Assembly: GCF_040372805.1 (NCBI RefSeq)
Contig: NZ_BAABWJ010000009.1
Span: 124,001 to 188,000, forward strand
Direction: 5' to 3'
Length of the DNA: 64,000 nt
DNA from: Pseudoteredinibacter isoporae_A
Lineage (GTDB): Bacteria > Pseudomonadota > Gammaproteobacteria > Pseudomonadales > Cellvibrionaceae
Position numbers and translations under genes: made by a program. Below are positions 33,177 to 42,773 of this stretch, one piece after another (the first letter of the stretch is position 1; each line of letters begins with the position of its first letter). Below the pieces are notes generated by a model. It did not search any database. It saw only the letters and a list, made by a program, of their open reading frames with translations, and was not told the origin of the DNA.

Positions 33177-35108
33177 ATGGGAAAAATTATCGGAATTGAT
33201 TTGGGTACCACCAACTCATGCGTATCCGTATTGGAAGGCGATAAGCCTAAGGTGATCGAGAACGCCGAGGGCGATCGCACCACGCCTTCTATTGTGGCCT
33301 TTACCGACGACGGTGAAGTACTGGTTGGCCAGAGCGCTAAGCGTCAGTCTGTGACGAACCCTCAAAATACCCTGTTTGCGGTTAAGCGTTTGATTGGCCG
33401 TAAGTTTAAAGACGATGTGGTTCAGAAAGACATCTCCATGGTGCCGTACAAAATTGTTCCGGCCGATAACGGTGATGCCTGGGTAGAAGCCAAAGGTGAT
33501 GCGAAAGCGCCACCACAGATTTCTGCTGAAGTACTGAAGAAAATGAAGAAGACCGCTGAGGATTACCTGGGTGAAACGGTGACTGAAGCCGTTGTAACCG
33601 TTCCAGCCTACTTCAATGACTCCCAGCGTCAGGCGACTAAAGATGCCGGTAAGATTGCGGGTCTGGATGTTAAGCGCATCATCAACGAGCCGACCGCTGC
33701 GGCATTGGCCTACGGTATGGACAAGGCGACTGGCGATCGTACGATCGCGGTTTATGACCTGGGTGGTGGTACCTTCGATATCTCGATTATTGAGATTGCC
33801 GACGTTGATGGTGAGCATCAGTTTGAAGTACTGGCCACCAACGGTGATACCTTCTTGGGTGGTGAAGATTTCGACTTGCGTCTGATCGAGTACTTGGCCG
33901 AAGAGTTCAAGAAAGAAAACGGCATTGATCTGCACAATGATCCACTGGCTCTGCAGCGTTTGAAAGAAGCCGCTGAAAAAGCCAAGATTGAACTGTCATC
34001 TTCTCAGCAAACAGAAGTGAACCTGCCTTACATCACCGCTGATGCAACTGGTCCTAAGCACTTGGTTGTGAAAATGACCCGTGCCAAGTTGGAATCTCTG
34101 GTAGAAGACTTGGTTGTTAACTCCCTGAAGCCTGTAAAAACCGCTTTGGAAGATGCCGATCTTTCCGTTGGTGAAATCGACGATGTTATTTTGGTCGGTG
34201 GTCAGACTCGCATGCCATTGGTTCAGGAAAAAGTGGCTGAGTTCTTTGGTCAAGAGCCACGTAAAGATGTTAACCCTGATGAAGCCGTTGCCATGGGTGC
34301 TGCGATTCAAGGTGCGGTACTGGCTGGTGATGTTAAAGATGTATTGTTGTTGGACGTAACGCCTCTGACACTGGGTATTGAAACCATGGGTGGTGTCGCG
34401 ACGCCATTGATTGATAAGAACACCACTATCCCGACCAAAAAGTCCCAGGTTTTCTCCACAGCGGAAGACAACCAGACTGCAGTAACGATTCACGTGGTAC
34501 AGGGTGAGCGTAAGCAAGCCTCCCAGAACAAATCTCTGGGTCGTTTTGACTTGGCGGATATTCCTCCTGCACAACGTGGTATGCCACAAATTGAAGTGAC
34601 TTTTGATATTGATGCTAACGGTATTCTGAACGTAGGCGCCAAAGACAAAGCCACCGGTAAAGAACAGTCGATTGTTATTAAAGCCTCTTCCGGTTTGAGC
34701 GATGAAGAAATCGATCAAATGGTAAATGACGCTGAAGCAAATGCTGAAGCGGACAAGCAGTTCGAAGAGTTGGTAACAACGCGCAATACTTTGGAAGGTT
34801 TGATTCATGCAACCAAGAAAACGGTTGAAGAAGCTGGTGATAAAGCCACTGACGAAGAGAAGGCGGCTATCGAAGCTGCGCTTGCGGAAGCCGAAGAAGC
34901 TGTTAAAGGCGACGACAAAGAGGCCATGGAAGCTGCTACCAACAAGTTGACGGAAGCATCCAGTTCTCTGGCTCAAAAACTCTACGCGGAGCAAGCTGCT
35001 CAAGCGGAAGCCGCAGGTGCGGATGCTGGTGCTCAGCAACAGGCTCAGCCTGAGGACGACGGTGTCGTCGAAGCTGAGTTTGAAGAAGTTAAGGATGACA
35101 ATAAGTAA
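33177..35108 (+). CDS. dnaK: Chaperone DnaK (Hsp70)
   Basis: A 643-residue ATP-dependent chaperone. The nucleotide-binding domain has GIDLGTTNSCV, VYDLGGGTFDISI and LVGGQTRMP. The substrate domain carries LLDVTPLTLGIETMGG, and the C-terminal lid ends in an Ala/Gln/Glu-rich tail with the conserved VVEAEFEEV. GGAGA at 33166-33170 supports the ATG. It is driven by the sigma-32 promoter at 33050. Confidence 0.99.
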   Translation: MGKIIGIDLGTTNSCVSVLEGDKPKVIENAEGDRTTPSIVAFTDDGEVLVGQSAKRQSVTNPQNTLFAVKRLIGRKFKDDVVQKDISMVPYKIVPADNGDAWVEAKGDAKAPPQISAEVLKKMKKTAEDYLGETVTEAVVTVPAYFNDSQRQATKDAGKIAGLDVKRIINEPTAAALAYGMDKATGDRTIAVYDLGGGTFDISIIEIADVDGEHQFEVLATNGDTFLGGEDFDLRLIEYLAEEFKKENGIDLHNDPLALQRLKEAAEKAKIELSSSQQTEVNLPYITADATGPKHLVVKMTRAKLESLVEDLVVNSLKPVKTALEDADLSVGEIDDVILVGGQTRMPLVQEKVAEFFGQEPRKDVNPDEAVAMGAAIQGAVLAGDVKDVLLLDVTPLTLGIETMGGVATPLIDKNTTIPTKKSQVFSTAEDNQTAVTIHVVQGERKQASQNKSLGRFDLADIPPAQRGMPQIEVTFDIDANGILNVGAKDKATGKEQSIVIKASSGLSDEEIDQMVNDAEANAEADKQFEELVTTRNTLEGLIHATKKTVEEAGDKATDEEKAAIEAALAEAEEAVKGDDKEAMEAATNKLTEASSSLAQKLYAEQAAQAEAAGADAGAQQQAQPEDDGVVEAEFEEVKDDNK

Positions 35109-35128
35109 TCCTTAGCCCTTCGTTGATG

Positions 35129-35164
35129 ACGGGAGGCGGCTGTATGGCTTGGCCTCCCGTTTTC
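35129..35164 (+). terminator. Terminator-like hairpin between dnaK and dnaJ
   Basis: ACGGGAGGC at 35129-35137 pairs perfectly with GCCTCCCGT at 35152-35160 over a 14-base loop, followed by only TTTT-like TTTCG. It probably lowers readthrough into dnaJ, so that DnaK is made in excess, rather than ending all transcripts. Confidence 0.6.
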
Positions 35165-35284
35165 GTCTGGGCGCTTTAGAGCGCTGCGTAACAAAATAGA
35201 AAATGTGCCGAGCATCTTGTTGATGGAAACAAGGTTTGTTTGAGGCAAAGAATTCGCAAATAAGCAATTAGCTGAAGAGTCACT

Positions 35285-36406
35285 ATGTCCAAACGTGATT
35301 ATTATGAAGTGCTCGGTGTTGATCGAGGCGTTTCAGAAAAAGATCTGAAAAAAGCTTATCGCCGTGTGGCGATGAAATATCACCCCGACCGCAACCCGGA
35401 CGATGCAGCGGCTGAAGATAAATTTAAGGAAGCCAGTGAGGCATATGAAATTTTATCCGATGCGCAGAAACGTGCGGCTTATGATCAATACGGTCACGCT
35501 GGTGTAGATCCAAGCCAAGGCGGCATGGGCGGCGGCCAGGGCTTCGGTAACTTCAGTGACATTTTTGGTGATGTTTTTGGTGATATTTTCGGTGGCGCAG
35601 GTGGTGGCGGTCGCGGTCGCGGTGGTCCGGCTCGTGGAGCTGATTTGCGTTACACCCTTGAACTGGATCTTGAAAAGGCCGTTCAGGGAACATCCGTAAA
35701 AATCAAAGTTCCGACATTGGTGCATTGTGGCACCTGTGACGGTTCCGGCGCAAAAGAAGGCAGTAAGCCAACCACTTGTGGTACCTGTGGTGGTATGGGG
35801 CAAGTGCGAATGACACAGGGTTTCTTCTCTGTGCAGCAAACCTGTCCAAACTGTCATGGCAAAGGCCAGATTATTTCTGACCCCTGCCGCGATTGTGGTG
35901 GCCAGGGTCGTGTAGAAGAAACCAAAACCTTGTCTGTGAAAGTGCCTGCGGGTGTCGACACTGGTGATCGGATTCGTCTGAGCGGTGAAGGTGAGGCCGG
36001 TGAGGCGGGTGGCCCGCCTGGCGATCTTTATGTACAAGTGTCGGTGAAAGAGCACGAAATTTTCCAGCGTGAGGGGAAAAACCTTTATTGCGAAGTGCCC
36101 ATCAGTATTGTGGACGCCGCCTTGGGCGGGGAGTTGGAAGTCCCGACTCTGGATGGTCGTGTGAAGTTGAAAGTGCCGGCTGAAACCCAGACGGGCAAAC
36201 TGTTCCGTTTGCGCGGTAAAGGTGTTGTTCCTGTGCGTGGTGGTTCAGCAGGTGACTTGCTGTGTCGTGTGGTTCTGGAAACACCCGTGAATCTCTCCAG
36301 CAAACAAAAAGAACTGTTGCGTGAACTTCAGGCCAGCATGACCGGAGACACCAACTCGCCACGCCAGAGTTCCTGGTTTGAAGGCATGAAGAATTTCTTC
36401 AATTAA
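35285..36406 (+). CDS. dnaJ: Chaperone DnaJ (Hsp40)
   Basis: A 373-residue co-chaperone that stimulates DnaK ATPase. The J-domain has YEVLGVDR and the essential HPD (KYHPDRNPDD), then a Gly-rich/Gly-Phe region. The zinc-binding domain has four CxxCxGxG-type repeats (from CGTCDGSG to CRDCGGQG), followed by the C-terminal substrate domains. A strong terminator follows. Confidence 0.99.
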   Translation: MSKRDYYEVLGVDRGVSEKDLKKAYRRVAMKYHPDRNPDDAAAEDKFKEASEAYEILSDAQKRAAYDQYGHAGVDPSQGGMGGGQGFGNFSDIFGDVFGDIFGGAGGGGRGRGGPARGADLRYTLELDLEKAVQGTSVKIKVPTLVHCGTCDGSGAKEGSKPTTCGTCGGMGQVRMTQGFFSVQQTCPNCHGKGQIISDPCRDCGGQGRVEETKTLSVKVPAGVDTGDRIRLSGEGEAGEAGGPPGDLYVQVSVKEHEIFQREGKNLYCEVPISIVDAALGGELEVPTLDGRVKLKVPAETQTGKLFRLRGKGVVPVRGGSAGDLLCRVVLETPVNLSSKQKELLRELQASMTGDTNSPRQSSWFEGMKNFFN

Positions 36407-36429
36407 GTCTTCCTTCTTGTGATGTGCTG

Positions 36430-36455
36430 AAAGCCCGGTTTTACCGGGCTTTTTT
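36430..36455 (+). terminator. Terminator after dnaJ
   Basis: AGCCCGG at 36432-36438 pairs with CCGGGCT at 36444-36450 over a TTTTA loop and is followed by TTTTT. Confidence 0.9.
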
Positions 36456-36482
36456 GTGCCTGGCCATTGGGGGGTATTAGGA

Positions 36483-36488
36483 TATAAT
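36483..36488 (+). promoter_or_regulatory. -10 box of dapB
   Basis: A perfect TATAAT lies 46 bases before the dapB ATG and just after the dnaJ terminator. No clear -35 hexamer is seen 17 bases upstream. Confidence 0.4.
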
Positions 36489-36533
36489 CCCCAAACTTTA
36501 CATAATTACTTGATAGCCATAGCAGGAACCATT

Positions 36534-37340
36534 ATGAGTGCAAAAATTGCCGTTACCGGAGCCGCGGGGCGCATGGGACGCATGCTGATTGAAGCAATCA
36601 GCCAAAGCGCCAATGCCGAGTTAGTCGCGGCGGTTGAACACCCTAGCAGCAGCTTAATTGGCAGTGATGCCGGCGAGCTGGCGGGGCTGGGCAAAAACGG
36701 CGTTGTAATTGTCGGTGATTTAAGTCAGGTTCTGGCGCAGGTCGACACCGTTATTGATTTTACTGCGCCCGTGGCGACTCTGGAAAACGCCCGCCTGTGT
36801 GCCGAGCATGGCAAGGCCTTGGTTGTTGGGACAACGGGGTTTGATCCTGGGCAGAAAGATCAGCTGCAAGCCTTGCAGAGCGATATGGCTCTCTGCATTG
36901 CCGCGAACTACAGCACCGGTGTGAATGTTTGCCTGAAGCTGCTTGAGCAGGCGGCCAGCATTCTGGGTGACGAGTACGATGTGGAAATCTATGAAGCGCA
37001 TCATCGCCATAAGGTTGATGCGCCATCAGGAACGGCTTTGGCGATGGGAGAGGCCGTGGCGGATAGTCTCAATCGTGATCTTGAGAAAGTGGCTGTGTAT
37101 GGCCGTGAAGGGCAAACCGGCGCCCGCGACAAAGACACCATCGGCTTTGCTACCGTGCGCGGTGGCGATGTTGTAGGGGATCACACGGTGATGTTTATGG
37201 CTGATGGTGAACGCATCGAGATTACACACAAAGCTTCCAGCCGTATGGCGTTTGCTCGTGGTGCCGTTCGGGCGGCCGCCTGGATGGCCGGTCAGCCCGC
37301 AGGCTTTTACGATATGCGTGATGTGCTTGGCTTGAAGTAA
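36534..37340 (+). CDS. dapB: 4-hydroxy-tetrahydrodipicolinate reductase
   Basis: NAD(P)H-dependent enzyme of lysine and meso-diaminopimelate synthesis. The 268 residues have the N-terminal nucleotide motif VTGAAGRMGRM, the EAHHRHKVDAPSGTAL substrate-binding segment and GDHTVMF. The frame is open upstream to 36456, but MSAKIAVTGAAG with AGGAACC upstream is the family start. In Pseudomonas-type genomes carA follows directly; here 7.6 kb of other genes come between. Confidence 0.97.
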   Translation: MSAKIAVTGAAGRMGRMLIEAISQSANAELVAAVEHPSSSLIGSDAGELAGLGKNGVVIVGDLSQVLAQVDTVIDFTAPVATLENARLCAEHGKALVVGTTGFDPGQKDQLQALQSDMALCIAANYSTGVNVCLKLLEQAASILGDEYDVEIYEAHHRHKVDAPSGTALAMGEAVADSLNRDLEKVAVYGREGQTGARDKDTIGFATVRGGDVVGDHTVMFMADGERIEITHKASSRMAFARGAVRAAAWMAGQPAGFYDMRDVLGLK

Positions 37341-37491
37341 ACCCGGTTTAGGGGCGAGGATGTTTGTCCTCGTCCTTAACAAATGCTATTGCGGGACAAT
37401 CTTCAACTGCGTCAGAATGTTGTATCTGGTTTCTGTCTGATCCATATCAGTCGACGCTCTTACAAATACAACAAGAAAAACGCGGTGATTT

Positions 37492-39222
37492 ATGTCCAAT
37501 CATTATGCCCATTCCTCTATCTATCATTACCTGAACGCCGTAGCTGAACAGCAGCCGGAAGCAACGGCCTTGCGTTTGGTGACTGACCTCAAGAACGATT
37601 TCCAAGATCTGTCTTGGAGTTATCAGGAATTGCTGGACAATATTCGGCGAGTGGTGAGATTGCTGCGTGATCGAAGCCAGGCTGAACGTCCGGTGTGTTC
37701 GTTCCTGCTGCCCAACATTCCCCAGGCTCATGCCATCATGTGGGGTGCTGAAACGGCGGGTGTCGCGAACCCTTTGAACCCTCTGTTGAACGAAGACGCC
37801 TTAGTGCAACTGATGGAAGCCGCCGATGCGGATGTGTTGATGGCTTTAGGGCCTAATCCAGTCAGCGATATTTGGCAGAAAGCTGAGGCTGTTGCGAAGC
37901 GTTTATCGAAGCCGGTTACCTTGATTCCGGTTTTCTTTCCGGCCGAATCCTACGAGCTTTTTGAACAGCTGTTGGGCCAGTATTCGGCCGATGCGCTGGA
38001 AGAAGACAGCTTGCCTGGCCTGGACGATATGGCTTCCTATTTTCACACGGGAGGCACGACGGGTACCCCAAAACTGGCACAAAATTCCCAACGCAACCAA
38101 CTGGCTTGTGTTGCCCTGCATCATGAAAGCATGAACCTCGAAGCCGGTGATGTTGTGATGAGTGGCCTGCCTTTATTCCATGTGGCCGGTTCGATGATTA
38201 ATGGGCTTTCCTGCTTGTGTGCGGGCATTGAAATTATACTGCCTACCATTGCTGGCTTCCGTGATCCGAATGTTGTGCTGGCTCACTGGCAGATGGTGGA
38301 GAAATATCAGGTTACTGTCAGTGGTGGTATTCCGACATCAGTAGCCTCGATGGTGAATGTGCCTGTCGATGCGGATGTTTCATCCTTAAAGTATTTAATC
38401 TCGGGCGGGTCTCCGGTACCTGCAGCATTGTGCCACGATGTGAAGTCTATTTTAGGTTTGGAGCTCTACCAAATTTATGGCATGACCGAGTGCGCCGGCG
38501 CGATTGCGATGCCTAATATACATAAGTCTACTGTGCCGGGCAGTGCGGGTTATGTCAGTGACTTGATTGACTTGCGTATCAATGGCGCCGAAAAAGCCGG
38601 TGACAGCGGTGAATTGCTGGTGCGTGGTGATGTGGTATTTGCAGGTTATCTGGGGCGTGATGAAAACCCTCTGAATGACGGTTGGTTGCATACCGGTGAC
38701 TTGGGGCACATTGATGGCGAAGGTTATCTGTTTATTACCGGGCGGGCGAAGGATTTGATTATTCGAAGTGGCCATAATATTGATCCGGCGTTGATCGAAA
38801 ACTGTTTGGAACAGCATCCGGCGGTGTCCTTGGCCGCCGCGGTGGGGCGCCCGGATGCGTACGCTGGTGAGTTGCCTGTGGCTTATGTCCAGCTGTATGA
38901 CGGCCACTCCGTAACCGAGCAGGAGCTAATGACCTATGCGGTAGAAAACATTGCTGAGCGACCGGCTTGTCCCAAGTTTATTGAAATTCTAGAGGCCTTG
39001 CCGGTCACGGCGGTGGGTAAGGTACATAAGCCCAGCTTGCGAGCGGCGGCCACTGAACGCACAGTGAAAGAATTGTTGGGTGATTCGATTGAAAAACTCC
39101 CCGCTTTTGATGTCAACATTCTCGACAGCGGTGAAATGGCTTTGCAGTTTCAGCAAAGCCTCTCTTCTGAATTGGAAGTGATTGTTGCCAAATTGGCGCG
39201 AGAATTAAATCTAAAGTTTTAA
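37492..39222 (+). CDS. Acyl-CoA synthetase (AMP-forming)
   Basis: A 576-residue ANL-superfamily adenylating enzyme. The P-loop HTGGTTGTPK, the YGMTE motif, GWLHTGDLG, and the C-terminal catalytic lysine region VGKVHKP are intact. The family activates carboxylic acids with ATP and loads them on CoA; the sequence suggests a medium/long-chain or unknown aryl acid substrate, which I cannot resolve. Its first residues (MSNHYAHSSIYHYL) carry no signal peptide. It is the first of four genes lying between dapB and carA. Confidence 0.85.
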   Translation: MSNHYAHSSIYHYLNAVAEQQPEATALRLVTDLKNDFQDLSWSYQELLDNIRRVVRLLRDRSQAERPVCSFLLPNIPQAHAIMWGAETAGVANPLNPLLNEDALVQLMEAADADVLMALGPNPVSDIWQKAEAVAKRLSKPVTLIPVFFPAESYELFEQLLGQYSADALEEDSLPGLDDMASYFHTGGTTGTPKLAQNSQRNQLACVALHHESMNLEAGDVVMSGLPLFHVAGSMINGLSCLCAGIEIILPTIAGFRDPNVVLAHWQMVEKYQVTVSGGIPTSVASMVNVPVDADVSSLKYLISGGSPVPAALCHDVKSILGLELYQIYGMTECAGAIAMPNIHKSTVPGSAGYVSDLIDLRINGAEKAGDSGELLVRGDVVFAGYLGRDENPLNDGWLHTGDLGHIDGEGYLFITGRAKDLIIRSGHNIDPALIENCLEQHPAVSLAAAVGRPDAYAGELPVAYVQLYDGHSVTEQELMTYAVENIAERPACPKFIEILEALPVTAVGKVHKPSLRAAATERTVKELLGDSIEKLPAFDVNILDSGEMALQFQQSLSSELEVIVAKLARELNLKF

Positions 39223-39249
39223 ACCATTACGGCGTGGAAATCGAGTCAG

Positions 39250-39285
39250 CACCACTTGAGGGACGTATTCCTTAAGTGGTGGTTT
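39250..39285 (+). terminator. Hairpin ending the acyl-CoA synthetase transcript
   Basis: CACCACTTGAGG at 39250-39261 pairs with CCTTAAGTGGTG at 39270-39281 (one G-U), followed by GTTTTG. It overlaps the last codons of the convergent Crp/Fnr gene. Confidence 0.6.
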
Positions 39286-39853
39286 TGAGTTTGGCTTTTA
39301 TTCGTGACAAGCTGACGGCATCCATGCCCAGATAACTGGCGATATGATACTGGGGTAGGCGTTCCGCGATCCAGGCTTCATTCCCAAGCAACCATTGATA
39401 GCGTTCCTCCCCGGACTTGGTGAGCAAGACGGCTTCGCGTTGTTCATTGCGCAGGAATAATTCTCGAGTGGTTTTGTCCAGCATGTCCTGAATGCTTGGC
39501 TCGTTTTGCAGTTTGTGTAACTGATTAACGGGCATTTCCCAAAGAATGCTGTCTTCCAATGCCTGGAGTTCATAAGGACAGCTGCTTTGTGTTAACCAGG
39601 CGCTTAGTGAACCGGCCAACTGACCTTCTCTGAAAAAATTTTTATTACGCTCCCGGCCTTGGGCACTGGGGTAATACTGCCTCAGCAGCCCCTGCAAAAT
39701 GACATAGCAATGTTGCGGTTCACTGTCGGCAGCAAACAATTGAGTGCCGGCACTGACGTTTTTCTCCTGGCCTATATGGCCAAGCAGCGACCACAGTGCT
39801 GGATTGGTCAGCGCTGGGCTCAATGTGTAATTCGATAAAATCCTGTGGCTCAT
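39272..39853 (-). CDS. Short Crp/Fnr family transcriptional regulator
   Basis: A 193-residue protein starting MSHRILSNYTL. The N-terminal cyclic-nucleotide-binding-like beta-roll (CYVILQGLLRQYY) is followed by a dimerisation helix and a short helix-turn-helix (QYHIASYLGMDAVSLSRIKAKL). It is shorter than E. coli CRP (209) and resembles the compact regulators common in Bacteroidetes and in some gammaproteobacteria. Effector unknown. It lies between an acyl-CoA synthetase (convergent) and an autotransporter gene oriented the same way, which are possible targets. Confidence 0.8.
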   Translation of the reverse strand: MSHRILSNYTLSPALTNPALWSLLGHIGQEKNVSAGTQLFAADSEPQHCYVILQGLLRQYYPSAQGRERNKNFFREGQLAGSLSAWLTQSSCPYELQALEDSILWEMPVNQLHKLQNEPSIQDMLDKTTRELFLRNEQREAVLLTKSGEERYQWLLGNEAWIAERLPQYHIASYLGMDAVSLSRIKAKLKTTT

Positions 39854-39910
39854 AATCGACAACCTGAAAGCACTGGCGGGCAGTGTAAAACAGGGCTTTT
39901 CCCTGGGCAA

Positions 39911-39936
39911 TAAAAAGCCGCCCTGGGGCGGCTTTG
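39911..39936 (-). terminator. Terminator after the autotransporter gene
   Basis: GCCGCC at 39917-39922 pairs with GGCGGC at 39927-39932 around a CTGG loop. Read leftward it is followed by five T. It lies 33 bases beyond the autotransporter stop. Confidence 0.8.
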
Positions 39937-39968
39937 TTTAAACCTTGCAAGCTGGCTTCGCGGTACCG

Positions 39969-42773
39969 TTAAAACTTCAGCTCGTAGCGCATACCAAAAC
40001 TGAATTCAGCAGAACTGATGTTGCTGGCGCCGGCGAGATAACGGTAGTCGATAAAACCGGAAAAACCGCGTTGGAATTGTGCGGCGAGCCCCAGATTGAA
40101 ACTCATATAGCTTTTGTCGATTTCATCGGTACGCACAACAATTGGCACTAGAGGGCTGCTGCTGTCTGAAAACGGATCGTGAACAAACGCTACCCCAACT
40201 TGGTTTTCTTTGTTTTTAAAATCGCGGTAGTAGTTACCGTTAAACTGGGCGGTCAGAACGCCCCAGTCCCTGAGCATAGTGTAGGAACTGTGCCAACCTA
40301 GGCTGGCGCTATGTACACTCGCCTCTTGGCGATCAAAGGCCAGTTCAAGACCGCTGTTGCCACGCTCGTTGAATGCATCGATGTTGGTTTTGTTGTAAGA
40401 AACCCCCAGGTTCGGGCCGATGATCCAGGCTCCTTTAATAAAGTCATAACCGGCATCAAAGGTTGCCAGAAGCTGTCGACCACCGGTGCTGGAATTTGCT
40501 TCGACGTTGACCTCTCCAAACATATCCTGATAGTTAATGCGGCGCAGCATATCGTAGTCACTGTTGCCGCGGGTAATGCTCACGTCGATATAGTAGTTCT
40601 TATCATCGTAATAGGAACCGTAAGCCGTAATAAACTGGCTTTCGGCATCCATGGTGCCGCCATTTTGGCGGTAATCCAGATCAGTGTCAGCAAAGCCAAT
40701 GGCAAGGCCGGCAACAGTGTTGTCGGTGATGCGATAATCCATACCAAATGTTAGACCTTTAACGTCTAGGTCATAGCCGTTTTGATTGTCGGTTTTATCT
40801 TTATCACCGTAAAGAATGTTGCCGTTCAGGAACACGCCCCAACGCGAGCTTTCCAAGAGATAAGTATCTTCATCACCACTGGCAGCACCGCCGAGTTTAT
40901 CGCCAAAAGCACTGGCGATTAACTTCCCGTTCAATGTACCGCTGTCGGTTTGAATGTTCAGGCCACTCAAGTCAACACCTCGGCCGCCGCGGCGCAGTTT
41001 GGTCAAGCGAGTTCGGATATTACTCTGCTGCACACTGGCGAAGTCGGTCGCCGCTGACAACAATGCTGCCACTTCTTCACCGGCAATGGCCTGCAGTGCT
41101 GCGGCTTGATCTTCATCACTGAGATCTGGGTCGAGCAGCCCGTTACAGCGAGTAAGCAGATTGCGTTGGGCGCCCGCGAGCGGGTTCAATTGATCGGCCT
41201 CGGCCAGACGAGGACACAAACTGTCTAGGGTTTCTGCCAGGCTGCGTTCGTTGCGATCAATACCCGGCGTGCTGGCTAGGGTGTCTTTAGGTTCGCTCCG
41301 TTGCTCTTTCACCAGAACATTCAACAGCTTCTCAGACACCAGACCGGCATTATTCGTGACGCGTACCGTGAGCTGGTTTTCACCAACGGGGAGTATCGCT
41401 GTGGTTTTGATGCCGGTGGCAATGACTTCACCGTCGAAAATCCATTCGACCGTGTCAATTTCACTGTTGAGAGAGGTGGTGTTGGAGGCGTCCAGGTTGA
41501 CTTCCACTTCACCGTCACCATCAAAATCTGTTACCTCAATATCGGCGCCGGCGTCCACATCGGGTGCTTGAGGGTCGCGAATATCTCCGATGGTCAGAGT
41601 GACCGCACTGGGGTCAGCAATGGTCGCGCCGCCAAGAGCTTGACTGAGTTCAACACGAAACTGTTCGGTGTCTTCCTGAAGAAGATCTTTGATGATTGTA
41701 ATTGAAACTGTTTTGGGTTCTCTATCGCCACTTAACCATTCCAGAGTGCCTTGGGCGGCCTCAAAATCCTGCCCTGCGGTGGCGGTATCGGAAACCGCTT
41801 GGTAGCTCACGCTGATGTCACCGTTGCCGCCTTCCAGGCGATCTGCAGTGAGAGTAACGGTGCCACTGTTTTCATCGAGTTGAAAATCGGTTTGAGTCCA
41901 TTTAATCACACCCGGTGGCTCAGGGTCGTCTTCCACAATGGTAATGTCAAAGCTCAGTGGCGCGTTAACCGGGACACTGGCGTTGACTTGAGCCAGTTCC
42001 ACTCGAAAGCTCTCGTCCCCTTCAAAACGATTGTCATCCAAAATGGGGATGGTCACGGTTTTTTCACTGGCATCGCCTGCAAGCCAAGTAACCGTTTCAT
42101 TGACTTGTTGGAAATCTTCACCGGCAAGGGCGCTGCCATTTTGGGTGCTGACTTCAAGAAAGATATCTTCGTTGCCGGGTTCGGTCAGAGAAAAGCGCAA
42201 TACGGCCTGTCCGTCATTTTCATTGACGGACGTTTGCAAGTTGGCGTTGATTTCGGGGTCGATGGTTATTGCGGTGAAATTCAGGGTGACCACACAGGGG
42301 AATGGTCCACCACAATCCAGCGAGGCAACGTCCATCTCATAGCTGCCTGCAACGGGCACAAAGCTGAACGTAAATTGGGACTGGCCTGGGGTGCCACCGG
42401 GTACAGAAGCCTGGTGAGTTTGGAATGTTCCGTTTGCAGGATTTTTCTTACCAGGCTTGCGTAAGGGGTCTCCTGGCAGCGGAGCTGGGCCGCAATCATA
42501 ACCAATGGGGCCGGCGCCGGGCACGTCAGGTGGAATAAGTGAACAATCGGGATCACTTGTTTGCCAATTCGGGACAGAGGGGCCGCTGATATGAATAAGT
42601 TCAACGCCGTTAAAAGCGGTACTGCCCAGGTTTTCCGTAATTACCGTAAGAGTAACCGGCTCGCCGGCAATAATCGGATTAGATAGTGTGGCTGAGTTAA
42701 TAATAACTTGCGCTTTGGCAGCAGCGCTTGCCATAAGAATAAGTAATGCGCCTGCAACTTGGTATAACTTCAT
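39969..42773 (-). CDS. Autotransporter with Calx-beta repeats
   Basis: A 934-residue outer-membrane protein. A signal peptide (ALLILMASAAAKAQ) is followed by a beta-sandwich resembling DUF11/CARDB (IIAGEPVTLTVITENLGST). Two Calx-beta-like repeats follow (residues about 175-290 and 290-400), each with DENSGTV- or NENDGQA-type strands and a DDNRFEGDESFRVEL-like turn. A PKD/Ig-like segment, a helical linker and a C-terminal barrel of about 290 residues, ending in phenylalanine (GMRYELKF), complete it. The passenger has no long beta-helix. Calx-beta domains bind calcium and occur in adhesins, so cell-surface adhesion is a reasonable guess. ATG 42773 is preferred to a TTG 15 bases upstream. Confidence 0.85.
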   Translation of the reverse strand: MKLYQVAGALLILMASAAAKAQVIINSATLSNPIIAGEPVTLTVITENLGSTAFNGVELIHISGPSVPNWQTSDPDCSLIPPDVPGAGPIGYDCGPAPLPGDPLRKPGKKNPANGTFQTHQASVPGGTPGQSQFTFSFVPVAGSYEMDVASLDCGGPFPCVVTLNFTAITIDPEINANLQTSVNENDGQAVLRFSLTEPGNEDIFLEVSTQNGSALAGEDFQQVNETVTWLAGDASEKTVTIPILDDNRFEGDESFRVELAQVNASVPVNAPLSFDITIVEDDPEPPGVIKWTQTDFQLDENSGTVTLTADRLEGGNGDISVSYQAVSDTATAGQDFEAAQGTLEWLSGDREPKTVSITIIKDLLQEDTEQFRVELSQALGGATIADPSAVTLTIGDIRDPQAPDVDAGADIEVTDFDGDGEVEVNLDASNTTSLNSEIDTVEWIFDGEVIATGIKTTAILPVGENQLTVRVTNNAGLVSEKLLNVLVKEQRSEPKDTLASTPGIDRNERSLAETLDSLCPRLAEADQLNPLAGAQRNLLTRCNGLLDPDLSDEDQAAALQAIAGEEVAALLSAATDFASVQQSNIRTRLTKLRRGGRGVDLSGLNIQTDSGTLNGKLIASAFGDKLGGAASGDEDTYLLESSRWGVFLNGNILYGDKDKTDNQNGYDLDVKGLTFGMDYRITDNTVAGLAIGFADTDLDYRQNGGTMDAESQFITAYGSYYDDKNYYIDVSITRGNSDYDMLRRINYQDMFGEVNVEANSSTGGRQLLATFDAGYDFIKGAWIIGPNLGVSYNKTNIDAFNERGNSGLELAFDRQEASVHSASLGWHSSYTMLRDWGVLTAQFNGNYYRDFKNKENQVGVAFVHDPFSDSSSPLVPIVVRTDEIDKSYMSFNLGLAAQFQRGFSGFIDYRYLAGASNISSAEFSFGMRYELKF

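Noticed and set aside
33996..35039. 347-codon open frame antisense to dnaK
   Set aside because: It is a shadow of the conserved dnaK frame, with no family features and no ribosome-binding site.
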